Shown: in pieces, positions 1 through 9,255 of the stretch
Numbering within the stretch: the first letter of the stretch is position 1
Layout: each line of letters begins with the position of its first letter
DNA from: Bacteroidota bacterium
Lineage (GTDB): Bacteria > Bacteroidota > Bacteroidia > AKYH767-A > OLB10
Direction of reading: 5' to 3'
NCBI GenBank assembly: GCA_016721435.1
Contig: JADKIC010000005.1
Location: 1-64,000, forward strand
DNA length: 64,000 nucleotides
Made by a program: the position numbers and the translations under genes
The notes under the pieces: model-generated
What the model saw: the letters and a program-made list of their open reading frames with translations, nothing else
The model's database searches: none
Told to the model about the DNA's origin: nothing

Positions 1-954
1 GTCGGAATGCATATCGCGAATGGCATGTATGGTCTTATTCTGGTTGAACCTGCGGGCGGACTTCCAACAGTGGATAAGGAATATTATATCATGCAAGGCG
101 ATTTTTATACGCAGGGTGAAAATGGTGAAAGCGGTCTGCAATCTTTTGATATGAAGAAGGCAATAAAAGAGCAACCTGAATATGTGGTCTTCAACGGAAG
201 TGTTGGAGCTCTTGCCGGTGATAAAGCCATCACTGCAAATGTGGGTGAGCGTGTACGACTATACGTGGGTAATTGTGGACCAAATCTTGTTTCTTCCTTT
301 CACGTCATTGGAGAAATCTTTGATAATGTACATGTTGAAGGAGGGACACTTATCAACAAAGATGTTCAAACGACTTTAATTCCTGCAGGAGGATCAGCCA
401 TTGTTGATTTTAAAGTAGATGTACCGGGCACATTCATCATTGTAGATCACTCCATCTTCCGAACATTTAATAAAGGCTCATTGGGCATGCTGAAAGTAAG
501 TGGTGATGAGAATAAAATTCTCTACTCCGGTAAACAGCAGGAAGGTATTTACAATCCTGAAGGTAGCGCCATTCAATCCATGCCATCTGATAACGGTAAG
601 GCAGAGACGAAAAAAGCAGCGAATATTACAGAACGAATTGCCATGGGAAAACAAGCATATATGCGTACGTGCTTCGCATGTCATCAGGCCGAAGGACAAG
701 GTTTACCCAATGCCTTCCCTCCTCTTGCCGGTTCCGACTATCTGAATGCAGATGTTGAACGCGCTATTGATATTGTTCTTCATGGCAAAACCGGTGAAAT
801 AACTGTAAATGGGAAAAAATACAACAGCGTAATGACCAAGCAGGAATTAAGCGACGAAGAAATCGCCAATGTGTTGACTTATGTCTATAGCTCCTGGAGC
901 AATAGCAAAAAAGAAGTTACACCTGAAATGGTAGCGAAAAGAAGGAAAAAATGA
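1..954 (+). CDS. nirK: Copper nitrite reductase (NirK) with fused C-terminal cytochrome c, 5' end cut by window
   Basis: Partial gene; the frame is open from base 1 and the first visible residues are V-G-M-H. It reduces nitrite to nitric oxide in the periplasm. The visible part starts inside the first cupredoxin domain: the His and Met of the HIANGM segment match the last two type 1 copper ligands. The second cupredoxin domain supplies the His of SFHVIGE and the His of VDHSIF, matching the active-site and type 2 copper histidines. After a linker there is a class I cytochrome c domain with CFACH at 670-684 and a likely Met axial ligand in NSVMTKQEL. The fused cytochrome probably delivers electrons to the type 1 copper. 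The stop overlaps the next start (ATGA), so the genes are translationally coupled. The identification is firm; only the upstream copper ligands and the signal peptide are out of view. Confidence 0.93.
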   Translation, partial: VGMHIANGMYGLILVEPAGGLPTVDKEYYIMQGDFYTQGENGESGLQSFDMKKAIKEQPEYVVFNGSVGALAGDKAITANVGERVRLYVGNCGPNLVSSFHVIGEIFDNVHVEGGTLINKDVQTTLIPAGGSAIVDFKVDVPGTFIIVDHSIFRTFNKGSLGMLKVSGDENKILYSGKQQEGIYNPEGSAIQSMPSDNGKAETKKAANITERIAMGKQAYMRTCFACHQAEGQGLPNAFPPLAGSDYLNADVERAIDIVLHGKTGEITVNGKKYNSVMTKQELSDEEIANVLTYVYSSWSNSKKEVTPEMVAKRRKK

Positions 955-1811
955 AGTGTAAAGGTACACTTGGAATGACAATTGGCTTGTGTATACTGAT
1001 TGCCTGTGAAAAATCAGAGAAAAACAGGAAGGATCAGTATATGCAGGCTGATGTCACTATTGAAGTGATATCGAATAGAGACACTGTAGCCGGTTCCTCC
1101 AGCGCAAAAGTTCTAGTTACTGCCGGCGACTACTTCCCGTTGTATGGAAAAGATTCGATTACTGTACATGTCAGTAATCTGTTGGTAGATGTACATCCGG
1201 TCACGAATATCCGTTTTCTGGAACATGTCCAAAAAAATAAACGCTGGCGCAAATCGAAATTAAAATCCCTTTATGGTGATGAGAATTACCTTGTGGAATG
1301 GCCCAATGACACCACTCTTCCCTTTATGACTGACAGTACTTCTCCGGTAACAAATATATCCTGGTTTGCAGCAAAAGCTTATTGTGAATGTCGTGGCGAA
1401 AGATTACCAACCGTTGATGAATGGGAATATATTGCCATGGCCAATCAGGATATGCCCGATGCCAGAGCTTTGAAGACCTTCAATCAGTATATCCTTGACT
1501 GGTATGAAAAACCACGCACAAATACCAAGAAGGTTGGAAGCACATTCCAAAACTACTGGGGTGTTTATGACATGCATGGTTTAGTTTGGGAATGGACGAT
1601 GGACTTTAACTCCGTAATGATCTCCGGTGAGTCACGAAAAGATGTTACTAACGACCCCCTCCTATTCTGTGGTTCGGGATCAGAAGGAGCCAATGATCTC
1701 ATGAATTACGCTGCATTTATGCGTTACGCTTTCCGTGGAAGTTTGAAAGCAAAATACTCCATTCAGAATCTTGGATTCAGATGTGTAAAAGATACGCTTA
1801 TCACAAAATGA
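951..1811 (+). CDS. SUMF1/EgtB/PvdO-fold lipoprotein in the nirK cluster
   Basis: The N-terminus MKCKGTLGMTIGLCILIAC is a lipoprotein signal with the lipobox Cys at residue 19, so the protein is probably membrane-anchored in the periplasm. The body is a formylglycine-generating-enzyme-like fold: the VDVHPVTN entry segment, SWFAAKAYCECRGERLPT, DEWEY, YDMHGLVWEW and the closing NLGFRCV are all recognisable. The Cys pair that formylglycine-generating enzymes use near the C-terminus is not visible (the local sequence is MRYAFRGSL), so sulfatase activation is unlikely. A structural or copper/assembly role for nitrite reductase is an inference from its ATGA overlaps with nirK and the SCO gene. Family assignment is firm, function is unknown. 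Confidence 0.85.
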   Translation: MKCKGTLGMTIGLCILIACEKSEKNRKDQYMQADVTIEVISNRDTVAGSSSAKVLVTAGDYFPLYGKDSITVHVSNLLVDVHPVTNIRFLEHVQKNKRWRKSKLKSLYGDENYLVEWPNDTTLPFMTDSTSPVTNISWFAAKAYCECRGERLPTVDEWEYIAMANQDMPDARALKTFNQYILDWYEKPRTNTKKVGSTFQNYWGVYDMHGLVWEWTMDFNSVMISGESRKDVTNDPLLFCGSGSEGANDLMNYAAFMRYAFRGSLKAKYSIQNLGFRCVKDTLITK

Positions 1812-2404
1812 GAACAAAAAACTATTTACTCGTCTTGCTTTACTTTGCATTAGTTTGCTCTTGTAGTAAAATACAAAATGATTCAAATACTAACATTGAT
1901 AAGAAACTTAGTGAAAATTCGATTTTCAATTTGCAAACCGTATGGAATACGCAAGATAGCTCACAAATTAAGTTAAGAGATCTGCAAGGAAAAGTGCTGG
2001 TCATGGTGATGATTTACACTTCCTGCAAGGCGGCTTGTCCACGACTAGTAGCCGACATGAGAGATATTGAATCCCAGATTGCAAAAAACTATATGAATGA
2101 TTTAACCTTTGTCTTAATTAGTATTGATCCAAAAACCGACAAACCGGGAAGGTTAAAACGTTTTGCAAAAGCCAACAAAATGGATGCGTCACATTGGATT
2201 TTCCTGCAAGCAACAGAAAGCGATACCCGCGAATTTGCAAATGTGATGGCAGTAAAATACAAGGAAATTTCACCACTTGACTTTTCACATTCAAATATAA
2301 TCAGCGTGATTGACAGAAGTGGTGAAATGGTCTTTCAGCAGGAAGGATTGGGAGTAAATAACAAAGAAACGATCAATAAAATTATTGAAACAGTGAAAAA
2401 TTAA
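1808..2404 (+). CDS. SCO1/SenC/PrrC-family thioredoxin-like copper chaperone
   Basis: The likely start is 1808, overlapping the previous stop as ATGA and giving a lipoprotein signal MRTKNYLLVLLYFALVCSC; an upstream start at 1781 would run through the previous gene. The protein has about 198 residues, the usual size for this family. It carries the copper-binding CxxxC motif in YTSCKAACP and the partner His in DFSHSN. SCO proteins deliver or reduce copper for cupredoxin-type sites, classically CuA of cytochrome oxidase. Placement between nirK and norQD suggests it loads copper into NirK here (inference). Confidence 0.88.
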   Translation: MRTKNYLLVLLYFALVCSCSKIQNDSNTNIDKKLSENSIFNLQTVWNTQDSSQIKLRDLQGKVLVMVMIYTSCKAACPRLVADMRDIESQIAKNYMNDLTFVLISIDPKTDKPGRLKRFAKANKMDASHWIFLQATESDTREFANVMAVKYKEISPLDFSHSNIISVIDRSGEMVFQQEGLGVNNKETINKIIETVKN

Positions 2405-2408
2405 ACTT

Positions 2409-3740
2409 ATGAATATTTATTCTCGTCTATATATAATTTGTATAACAGCTCTCCTCCTTCCATTGGTATCGACAACCGCTACTGCGCAGTTTCGCATTGG
2501 TGGTCAGCTCGTACAACGGGGTGAATACAGGCATGGCTATGGAAAACTAATTGAAGATTCACTAAGCCCCTCTACATTCATCAGCCAACGTCTTCGGTTG
2601 CAGGGTTCATATAAGTTGGATCATCTAAACTTCTATATGAGCATTCAGGATATCAGGACATGGGGAAATACGCCACAGATCAAACTTAGCGATGGATTCC
2701 TATCCGTACACGAAGCATGGGGAGAAATAAAAGTTGGCAGCTCCTGGTCATTTAAACTCGGAAGGCAGGAGTTGAATTATGACAACGCAAGATTCCTCGG
2801 AAATCTTGATTGGGCGCTTCAGGGAAGAGCGCATGATTTCGCACTTATAAAATACGAACGAAATTCGTCAGCACTTCATTTTGGTGCAGGATACAATCAA
2901 GATGGAGAAGCTCTTTCAGGGAATACTTACATGATGGCCAATCAATATAAGAACGCCATCTTCGCCCGATATGAAAAAAAACTTTCAAAGATGGAGATTT
3001 CGGTGCTATTCTGGAATAATGGTCTTCAATATGTTGCTTATGATTCTACAGGAAGCAAAATCACAAAAAAAGAAGTCCGGTATACCCAAACCTACGGTAT
3101 CCCAACCCTCAAATACAAATTATCCAATACAACGTTTTCTTCATTTGCCTATTACCAAACCGGAAAAGATATCGCTGACAACGATGTAAGCGCCTACGAT
3201 GCCAACTTCCAAATCAGCCATCTATTCAAGTTGAATGAAATAAATAAACAAAGTTTAAGATTAACTGCAGGTATAGAAATAATAAGTGGAACAGATAACA
3301 ATGATACGACCAAAGAAAAATCATCCTTCTCACCAATGTATGGAACTAATCATGCACACAACGGGTACATGGACTATTTTTTTGTAGGAGGTCGTCATGA
3401 AAAATCTGTAGGATTAAATGATATTTATTTTCGTTTACGGTTTGACATCAATGCCAACTTCTTTACTTCCGTTGATGTGCATTCCTTCGCGGCCAATGCT
3501 GCCATATATAAAAGCAGTAAAAAATTAAGCGGCAATCTTGGTAATGAAATTGATTTTAGCTTTGGTTTCATCATCAATTCTGCGGTATCCGTTCAGGGTG
3601 GCTATAGTCATTATTTATCCACTGAAACGATAGAATTTTTACACAAAACAATTAACGCTGACAAACTGCAGAACTGGGCATACCTGATGCTCATCATCAG
3701 ACCCGACTCTGACAAGAAATATATTGGACTACTTCAATAA
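2409..3740 (+). CDS. Alginate-export-type outer-membrane beta-barrel protein
   Basis: 443 residues with a signal peptide ending near TATAQ. The body is rich in alternating beta-strand sequence, with early segments such as RIGGQLVQRGEYRHGY and SFKLGRQELNYDNARF that are typical of the alginate-export (AlgE-like) barrel family often found in Bacteroidota denitrification clusters. It probably forms an outer-membrane pore; the substrate cannot be told from the sequence. It starts 4 bases after the SCO stop and ends 8 bases before norQ, so it belongs to the same transcription unit. A role in nitrate/nitrite uptake is only a contextual guess. Confidence 0.75.
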   Translation: MNIYSRLYIICITALLLPLVSTTATAQFRIGGQLVQRGEYRHGYGKLIEDSLSPSTFISQRLRLQGSYKLDHLNFYMSIQDIRTWGNTPQIKLSDGFLSVHEAWGEIKVGSSWSFKLGRQELNYDNARFLGNLDWALQGRAHDFALIKYERNSSALHFGAGYNQDGEALSGNTYMMANQYKNAIFARYEKKLSKMEISVLFWNNGLQYVAYDSTGSKITKKEVRYTQTYGIPTLKYKLSNTTFSSFAYYQTGKDIADNDVSAYDANFQISHLFKLNEINKQSLRLTAGIEIISGTDNNDTTKEKSSFSPMYGTNHAHNGYMDYFFVGGRHEKSVGLNDIYFRLRFDINANFFTSVDVHSFAANAAIYKSSKKLSGNLGNEIDFSFGFIINSAVSVQGGYSHYLSTETIEFLHKTINADKLQNWAYLMLIIRPDSDKKYIGLLQ

Positions 3741-3748
3741 AACTTCAT

Positions 3749-4576
3749 ATGCATTACATAGATTCAAAAGCACTCCTTACACCTATCTCATTGGACAACA
3801 TCAAAACATTACCGTATTATAAATCGACCGGAAAGGAAGTCGAGGTATTCAATAGTTCTTTTAAAAATAAACTTCCCGTCTTGCTGAAAGGACCTACGGG
3901 ATCCGGCAAATCCAGGTTTGTAGAGTATATGGCAAGCACACTAGGGAAAAAATTAATCACAATCAGTTGCCATGAAGAAACATCTTCCACTGATCTCATC
4001 GGCAGGTTTATCATTAAAGGAGCAGAAACGATTTGGCTGGATGGTCCGTTGACCACTGCTGTAAAACAGGGAGCGATACTCTACCTGGACGAAGTAGCCG
4101 AAGCGCGCCCTGACGTTATCGTCGCTATACATCCATTGACCGATCACCGACGTGAGTTGTTCATCGATAAACTGGGAGAAACATTTAAAGCACACGAAGA
4201 CTTTATGCTGGTAGCCTCCTTCAATCCGGGTTACCAAAGGGGATTTAAAGAGTTGAAACCATCTACACGCCAACGATTCGTTGCGCTTCACTTTAACTAT
4301 CCCGATGAAAATATGGAAGCGGAAATACTCACTCAGGAAACCGGTGTCGACCCCGACAGTGCCAAAAAGCTCGTTGCTATCGCGAATAAAATCCGTAACC
4401 TCAAAGAAATGGGGCTGACAGAAACTGTCTCTACCCGATTGCTGGTTGATAGTGCGAAACTCATTCATAGCGGACTCCCAAAAAGGCTCTCCGTAAAGGT
4501 GGCCATGATAGAACCACTCTCCGATGATCGTGAAGTAGTTGATGCATTATGTGACCTTGCCAATCTGATGATCTAA
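3749..4576 (+). CDS. norQ: NorQ/CbbQ-type MoxR AAA+ ATPase
   Basis: 275 residues, the expected size for CbbQ/NirQ/NorQ. The Walker A motif GPTGSGKS is at residues 48-55, the Walker B segment ILYLDEVAEARPDV follows near residue 110, and the sensor region reads ASFNPGYQRG. A Ser/Thr-rich DLIGR segment and the C-terminal helical bundle (TVSTRLLVDSAKLI) fit the family. With NorD it forms the ATPase/VWA pair that matures cytochrome c nitric oxide reductase, and related pairs insert metals into other enzymes. norD follows after 5 bases. The norCB genes themselves are not in this window and would be expected upstream. Confidence 0.9.
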   Translation: MHYIDSKALLTPISLDNIKTLPYYKSTGKEVEVFNSSFKNKLPVLLKGPTGSGKSRFVEYMASTLGKKLITISCHEETSSTDLIGRFIIKGAETIWLDGPLTTAVKQGAILYLDEVAEARPDVIVAIHPLTDHRRELFIDKLGETFKAHEDFMLVASFNPGYQRGFKELKPSTRQRFVALHFNYPDENMEAEILTQETGVDPDSAKKLVAIANKIRNLKEMGLTETVSTRLLVDSAKLIHSGLPKRLSVKVAMIEPLSDDREVVDALCDLANLMI

Positions 4577-4581
4577 GTAGG

Positions 4582-6347
4582 ATGGCCTTCGATGAATTTC
4601 TTTATGGGCGTATCAGCAGGTATTTCAGATTGAAAAAACTGAATGAGCAAACGCGCAGTGACCGCATTATTTACCTCGACCGGATTCATATTCGCCTGGC
4701 TTTAATCGCAAAAGCGGTGAGTGGAAATCCGGTCGAAATCCTGCCTGCTGAGCGTGAAGGTGGCTATAAAAATAATGTTTTCTTTCTTCCTGCTAAATGC
4801 GACTTGTTTAACGATAAAGAAATCAACCTCGCCTTTTACTATTTCAGGGTATTGTATTTATCCGTGCAGCAACATCTCCAAATCAACCTGCATACTTTTA
4901 CAGATGCCGTTGTTACCGACGAAAGACAAATAGCATTGAAATCCTCAGAAAATATACTTCCCGCTCTTTTTCAGAATATCCGGTATGTGAAACAATGCAT
5001 AGTGATTTTTTACGCATTCTGACTGCAAAGGCTGATAGAGAAAACGTCATAGATACCTCCTGGCTCTATGGACGATTGATGCGCAATGAAGAAGAAAATA
5101 CCGACAAAAACCTGCTTCAGAATTTACCCGATAAAATACGGAGTGCTACAACGGTTAAACCGCAAACCATCATTAAATCAAAAGCGGTAGAAGAAATTAA
5201 AACAATTACAGTAGATAAAAAAGCGCAGGAAGACTATGTGCTGACACATAATTTTGAAAAGGTAGATACAGCGGATGAATTCAACGGTACCTGGCGTGAC
5301 TTTGACGGCGAAGATGAGCTGGAGAGTCATAAGGATGCACTTGATGAACTGAATCTCAAATTTACAATTCGTGTGGATGACATGGTACACTCTGTCTATC
5401 AATCGGATTTTTTAGAAAATACTAATGTCTCAGAAAGCGCCTCTGATAACGAAGAAAGCGAATCCATACTTTACGATGAATGGGATTATAAAAAGAAGAA
5501 ATACAAATCAGGGTTTTGTAAACTTTATCCGCAAGTGGTACAATCAGCTGATGAAGCTTACTACCACAAAACCATACATGACTACAGGGTGATCCTGAAC
5601 GGACTGCGTAAAATGCTCAGCAATGTCAACAACAGGTATCAGTTGCAGCGCAGACAGCCTCAGGGCAATGAACTCGATATCGACAGCGTTACTGACTTTT
5701 TCACGGACATCATCTCCGGCCATACCCCATCTGAAAATATTTATCTCTCCAACCGAAAGAAAGAAAAAGAAATTTCAATTCTGTTGCTGTTGGATACAAG
5801 TCTGTCGAGTGATGGTTATGTGGATGGCAACAGAGTTATAGACATCGAAAAACAAATCTCCATACTGTTCGGCGAAATATTGCATGAATTCAGAATTGCT
5901 TTCTGCATCTCCGCCTTTCACTCTAACACGCGAAACCATTCCAGCTTTCAGGTATTGAAAGGATTTGAAAAGAACTGGGAGAAAGCCAGGAATAACATCG
6001 GCGCTATTGAACCCGCAGGATTTACACGCATCGGCACAGCAATACGACATGCAGGAAAACTACTGGAAGAAAGATCGTCCAAAAGCAAATGGCTGATTCT
6101 TCTCAGTGATGGTAAACCCAACGACTATGACCGCTATGAAGGTAAATACGGTATAGAAGATATCAAACAATCCCTCCGTGAACTGAACGCAGTAAACATC
6201 AACTCCTATGCATTGGCCATAGAAGCTGTGGCGAAATATTATCTCCCTCAAATGTTCGGACAGAACCATTACCAGATACTATCATCTACTGAAGAACTAC
6301 TCACTTCACTTGTGAAATTGTATGAGCGTATTAAGGAGTTGAAGTAG
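4582..6347 (+). CDS. norD: NorD-like VWA protein for nitric oxide reductase maturation, frameshifted in this sequence
   Basis: Two overlapping reading frames make one NorD. The first (4582-5022) gives the N-terminal helical region beginning MAFDEFLYGRISRYF; the second, open well upstream of its first ATG at 4995, carries the acidic middle and the C-terminal VWA domain. The VWA domain shows the MIDAS motif DTSLSSDG and the family segment LSDGKPNDYDRYEGKYG. Adding one T to the five-T run at 4967-4971 joins the parts as ILPALFSEYPVCETMHSDFL, which reads naturally across the junction. The joined protein is about 588 residues, normal for NorD. The shift could be a sequencing indel, a real mutation or, less likely, programmed -1 slippage. 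The gene directly follows norQ. Confidence 0.85.
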
Positions 6348-6419
6348 CAACTACTTTAAATAAAATATTTCGAATATACCCTGTACTTGTTGGTAACCTG
6401 TCCCATCCAACCGATAATA

Positions 6420-7932
6420 TTATCTCAAACCTTCCATATACATCTCCACCAACTTGTTCTTGTCAATTTTATGGGAGACGTTGTACGGAAAATCATCTAT
6501 GACGATCACTTCTGCAGGAATCATATAATAGGGCAGACGACTCGAGAGCATCGGTAAAACAGTTTCTCTAAGATCAACGCCAATGGTATGTTTGGATGAC
6601 TTTACAAAGCTGATGATCTTCTTTACTTCATTGTTTCTTTTCAATGGAACGGTTACGGCTTCATCAATTTCTGCATGCTCACATAAGACGTGAGAAATTT
6701 CGTCCAGCTCGATGCGGAAGCCGTGCAACTTTACCTGATCGTCATTTCTTCCCAGAAAATAAATCATCCCCTGCTCATAATAAGCTACATCACCCGTTCG
6801 AAAGGCACGCTGACCTTTGTGGGTATAAAATTTCTTCTCGTTTAAATCATCCCGATTGAAATAGCCCGGTGAAACATGGGGTCCGACAATGATGAGTTCT
6901 CCTTCCTTGGTATCTCCGCCACCGTTATCAATCAGCAATGTACTCGCGGGCATAGGAAAACCAATAGGCACTGATGCTTGCTGTGTAGCTATCTTTGGCG
7001 TGATCTTGACGAGTGTGGTGACGATGGTGGCTTCTGTAGGTCCGTAGGCATTGAGCACTCTGCTCTCCGGAAATTTTGTGTGGATGGTCGTGCAGGTGCG
7101 GGAAGGCAACTCTTCTCCCATAAAAAGAAAAGTGCGTAAATCAGGCATGGTGCCACTGGTGAAGAAGGGATGGCGGAGATAGATAAAGACGAAGGAAGGT
7201 GTACTGGTCCAGACGGTGCATTTATAATGAATCACCCGATTTAAAAATGCATCCTGATCCTTTGTCAACTCTGCCGCACTTAATACCAGGGTCCCTCCCA
7301 ATGCAAAGGCGTTGAGTAAATCACATAAGGAAACATCGAAGGTAAACGGTGCCTGATTCAGGAAAACATCTTTACTGCTAAAACCAAAGGCGGTGGTCGA
7401 CCAATCTACAAAAGTAAGCACCGAAGAACGCAATATCTGCACACCTTTTGGTTCACCTGTTGAGCCGGAAGTAAACATGATGTATTGGAGTACATCTTGT
7501 CCAAACTCCTTCCTCGGACGATTATGCTGCGGTGACTTATGAGGAATCACTTTTCCCTTCGCGCTGATCTCAATCGCGCAAGGCAATGCTAACGGTAAGG
7601 CAGTACCGGTACAGTTGATGACGATCTGCGCTTTGGTAATTTCCATGATGCGCTTCACCCGTTCCTCCGGATAAATTTTATCTATAGGTGTATACGTTGT
7701 TTTAGAATGATAGCAAGCCAGCATGGCAATAGCAAACCACGCTTCCTTATGACCGTAAATAATGACCGGCTCACCGGCGGGAATATTTAATAACAAAAGT
7801 GTTTCAGAAAGTTTCTCGGTTTCTCTCATAGAGTTCCTGCCAGGAACAATCCGCATCGCTGCCCGACAAAGCCAGCTTCTCCGGATGGATTTCTGTCTCT
7901 GTGAATTTACTTTGATGAAAGTCGAAGCGCAT
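6420..7932 (-). CDS. dltA: D-alanine:carrier-protein ligase-like adenylation enzyme (DltA), frameshifted in this sequence
   Basis: Adenylation-domain protein that activates an amino acid (D-alanine in characterised DltA) and loads it onto the DltC carrier. Visible motifs are the P-loop TSGSTGEPKGV, NAYGPTEATI, FRTGDVAYYEQG, GRNDDQVKLHGFRIELDEI and a C-terminal SHKIDKNKL segment holding the likely catalytic Lys. The start is placed at 7932, four bases after the dltB stop; from there the frame reads MRFDFHQSKFTETEIHPEKL and then SGSDADCSWQELYE, a normal adenylation-enzyme N-terminus. The frame must shift by one base at about 7821-7834 to continue as ETEKLSETLLLLNIPAGEPV. The corrected length is about 504 residues, typical for DltA. 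It is the last gene of the operon and converges on norD. Confidence 0.85.
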
Positions 7933-7936
7933 GCGT

Positions 7937-9101
7937 TTAAATATAGGGACATCGTCCGCTGAAGATATACAAAGATATAGCGACCAGATGAATCATGATG
8001 AAGATGCTGAGGATCCTGACCGCCGTTGGATTCAACTGACCGAAGATAATATCTTTTCCGCGCCTTTTTACATCTTACCACATACCAGTTATGAAAAGCT
8101 GAGTACAAGCCAAAGAGTAATCCGCTCAACATAAAATTCCATTTGAAACCATTCCAACAACCCATCAGCAGGAAGGTCATGGTGAGTGTGAAATTTTGCT
8201 TTGCCAGTGAATAAGGTTTCAGGGATTTAAAACGACTCAGCCACAAGAAGAGCGGTGTAAAGAAATAATCCTTTAACCATGCACCCAATGTAATGTGAAA
8301 TCTTCTCCAGAAATCCTGGGGATTCACCGCCAGAAAGGGATTCGTAAAGTTGACCGGCACCTGCATGCCCATCATCTTACCGATACCGATAGCCATGGAG
8401 GAATAACCGGCGAAATCGAAGAAGAGATACGCATAATAGGCATACATCGTGCTGGCCATGTGCGGGAGTGCACTACTATCAGCAGGAAAAATATTCAGCC
8501 AATAACGGTCAATGGCCTCCGCAATAATATACTTAAAGGCGATACCCTTTATCAGATCATTCCATCCTGCAATAAAATTAGCTGATGTTATAGATGAGAA
8601 TCCTTTGTCCTGTGATGCTTTGAAATGCGCAAAGCGATCGATGGGACCGATCAGTAACGTAGGCGTGAACGATAAATAATTGAAATAGGAAACAGGATCT
8701 GCCATGTCTGCCTTGGGATCCTTATCCATAAAATAACTCATCGTACGGAAGCTGGCATAAGAGAGTCCGGCGAAGGAGAGGATATAATTCAATTCAAAAG
8801 GATAAGCCGAGAAACGGATATTAAACTTCACGAGCAGCATGGGCAACAACAAGGCGAGGATACCGTATATTTTCAAGGGCAAATGCAACTTCTTACCGAA
8901 GAGCCAGGTGATGGCATACGAGTAGACGATGAACGAAAAATAGAGTAAGGGATCGGGATAAAACACCAGCAGGAAAGTGGCATTGAGTACAAAGAGACAT
9001 TCACGATAGGTTTTCTCCGGTGCCATTTTTTTCACCAATGCCAGCAGAGCGATGAAGATCGCCATCACTAAAAAGAAATCGCTGCTGCTGAAAGGGATCA
9101 T
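7937..9101 (-). CDS. dltB: DltB-like MBOAT membrane acyltransferase, frameshifted in this sequence
   Basis: Multi-pass MBOAT protein that in the Dlt pathway moves the D-alanyl group from DltC across the membrane. The start at 9101 (MIPFSSSDFFLVM) lies one base after the dltX stop. The MBOAT signature is FWRRFHITLGAWLKDYFF with its conserved His. The second family His, usually in a WHG motif, is replaced by Asn (GCWNGFKWNF). The open frame continues past the gene into dltA, but the peptide after about 8070 is Arg/Ser/Gln-rich and unlike a membrane protein. Shifting one base at the A5 run 8065-8069 gives a hydrophobic ending, RILSIFIMIHLVAISLYIFS then GRCPYI, and a stop at 7937-7939. The corrected length is about 388 residues, normal for DltB. 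Confidence 0.85.
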
Positions 9102-9102
9102 A

Positions 9103-9255
9103 TCAGAATTGCTGGTAAACGAATTGAATGGAAGACCCGGTTTGATTATTGGGATGCGGGTTATGCGGAGAGTACAGGGCATACAGAATAACCCCAATCG
9201 CTACGTGCAGGACGAGGCGAAGTATATACCGTAGCCGATCAGATTTTATTTGCAT
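9103..9255 (-). CDS. dltX: DltX-like small membrane protein
   Basis: A 50-residue protein starting with MQIKSDRLRYILRLVLHVAI and ending in SSIQFVYQQF. It has one transmembrane helix (about residues 11-27) followed by a polar linker. Characterised DltX proteins are about 50 residues with one helix and a C-terminal motif like FIYNEF, which is essential for acyl transfer; FVYQQF matches in position and character. The start at 9255 overlaps the end of dltD by 10 bases, and the stop is one base before dltB, so it is tightly embedded in the operon. It is easy to miss in annotation because of its size. The call rests on length, topology, the terminal motif and position. Confidence 0.8.
   Translation of the reverse strand: MQIKSDRLRYILRLVLHVAIGVILYALYSPHNPHPNNQTGSSIQFVYQQF

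Noticed and set aside
951..1811. Formylglycine-generating (sulfatase-activating) enzyme
   Set aside because: The Cys pair needed for that chemistry is not seen, and no sulfatase gene is nearby.
6420..9197. A real DltB-DltA fusion protein of 925 residues
   Set aside because: The bridging peptide is non-natural, and other frames give a normal dltB stop and dltA start four bases apart.
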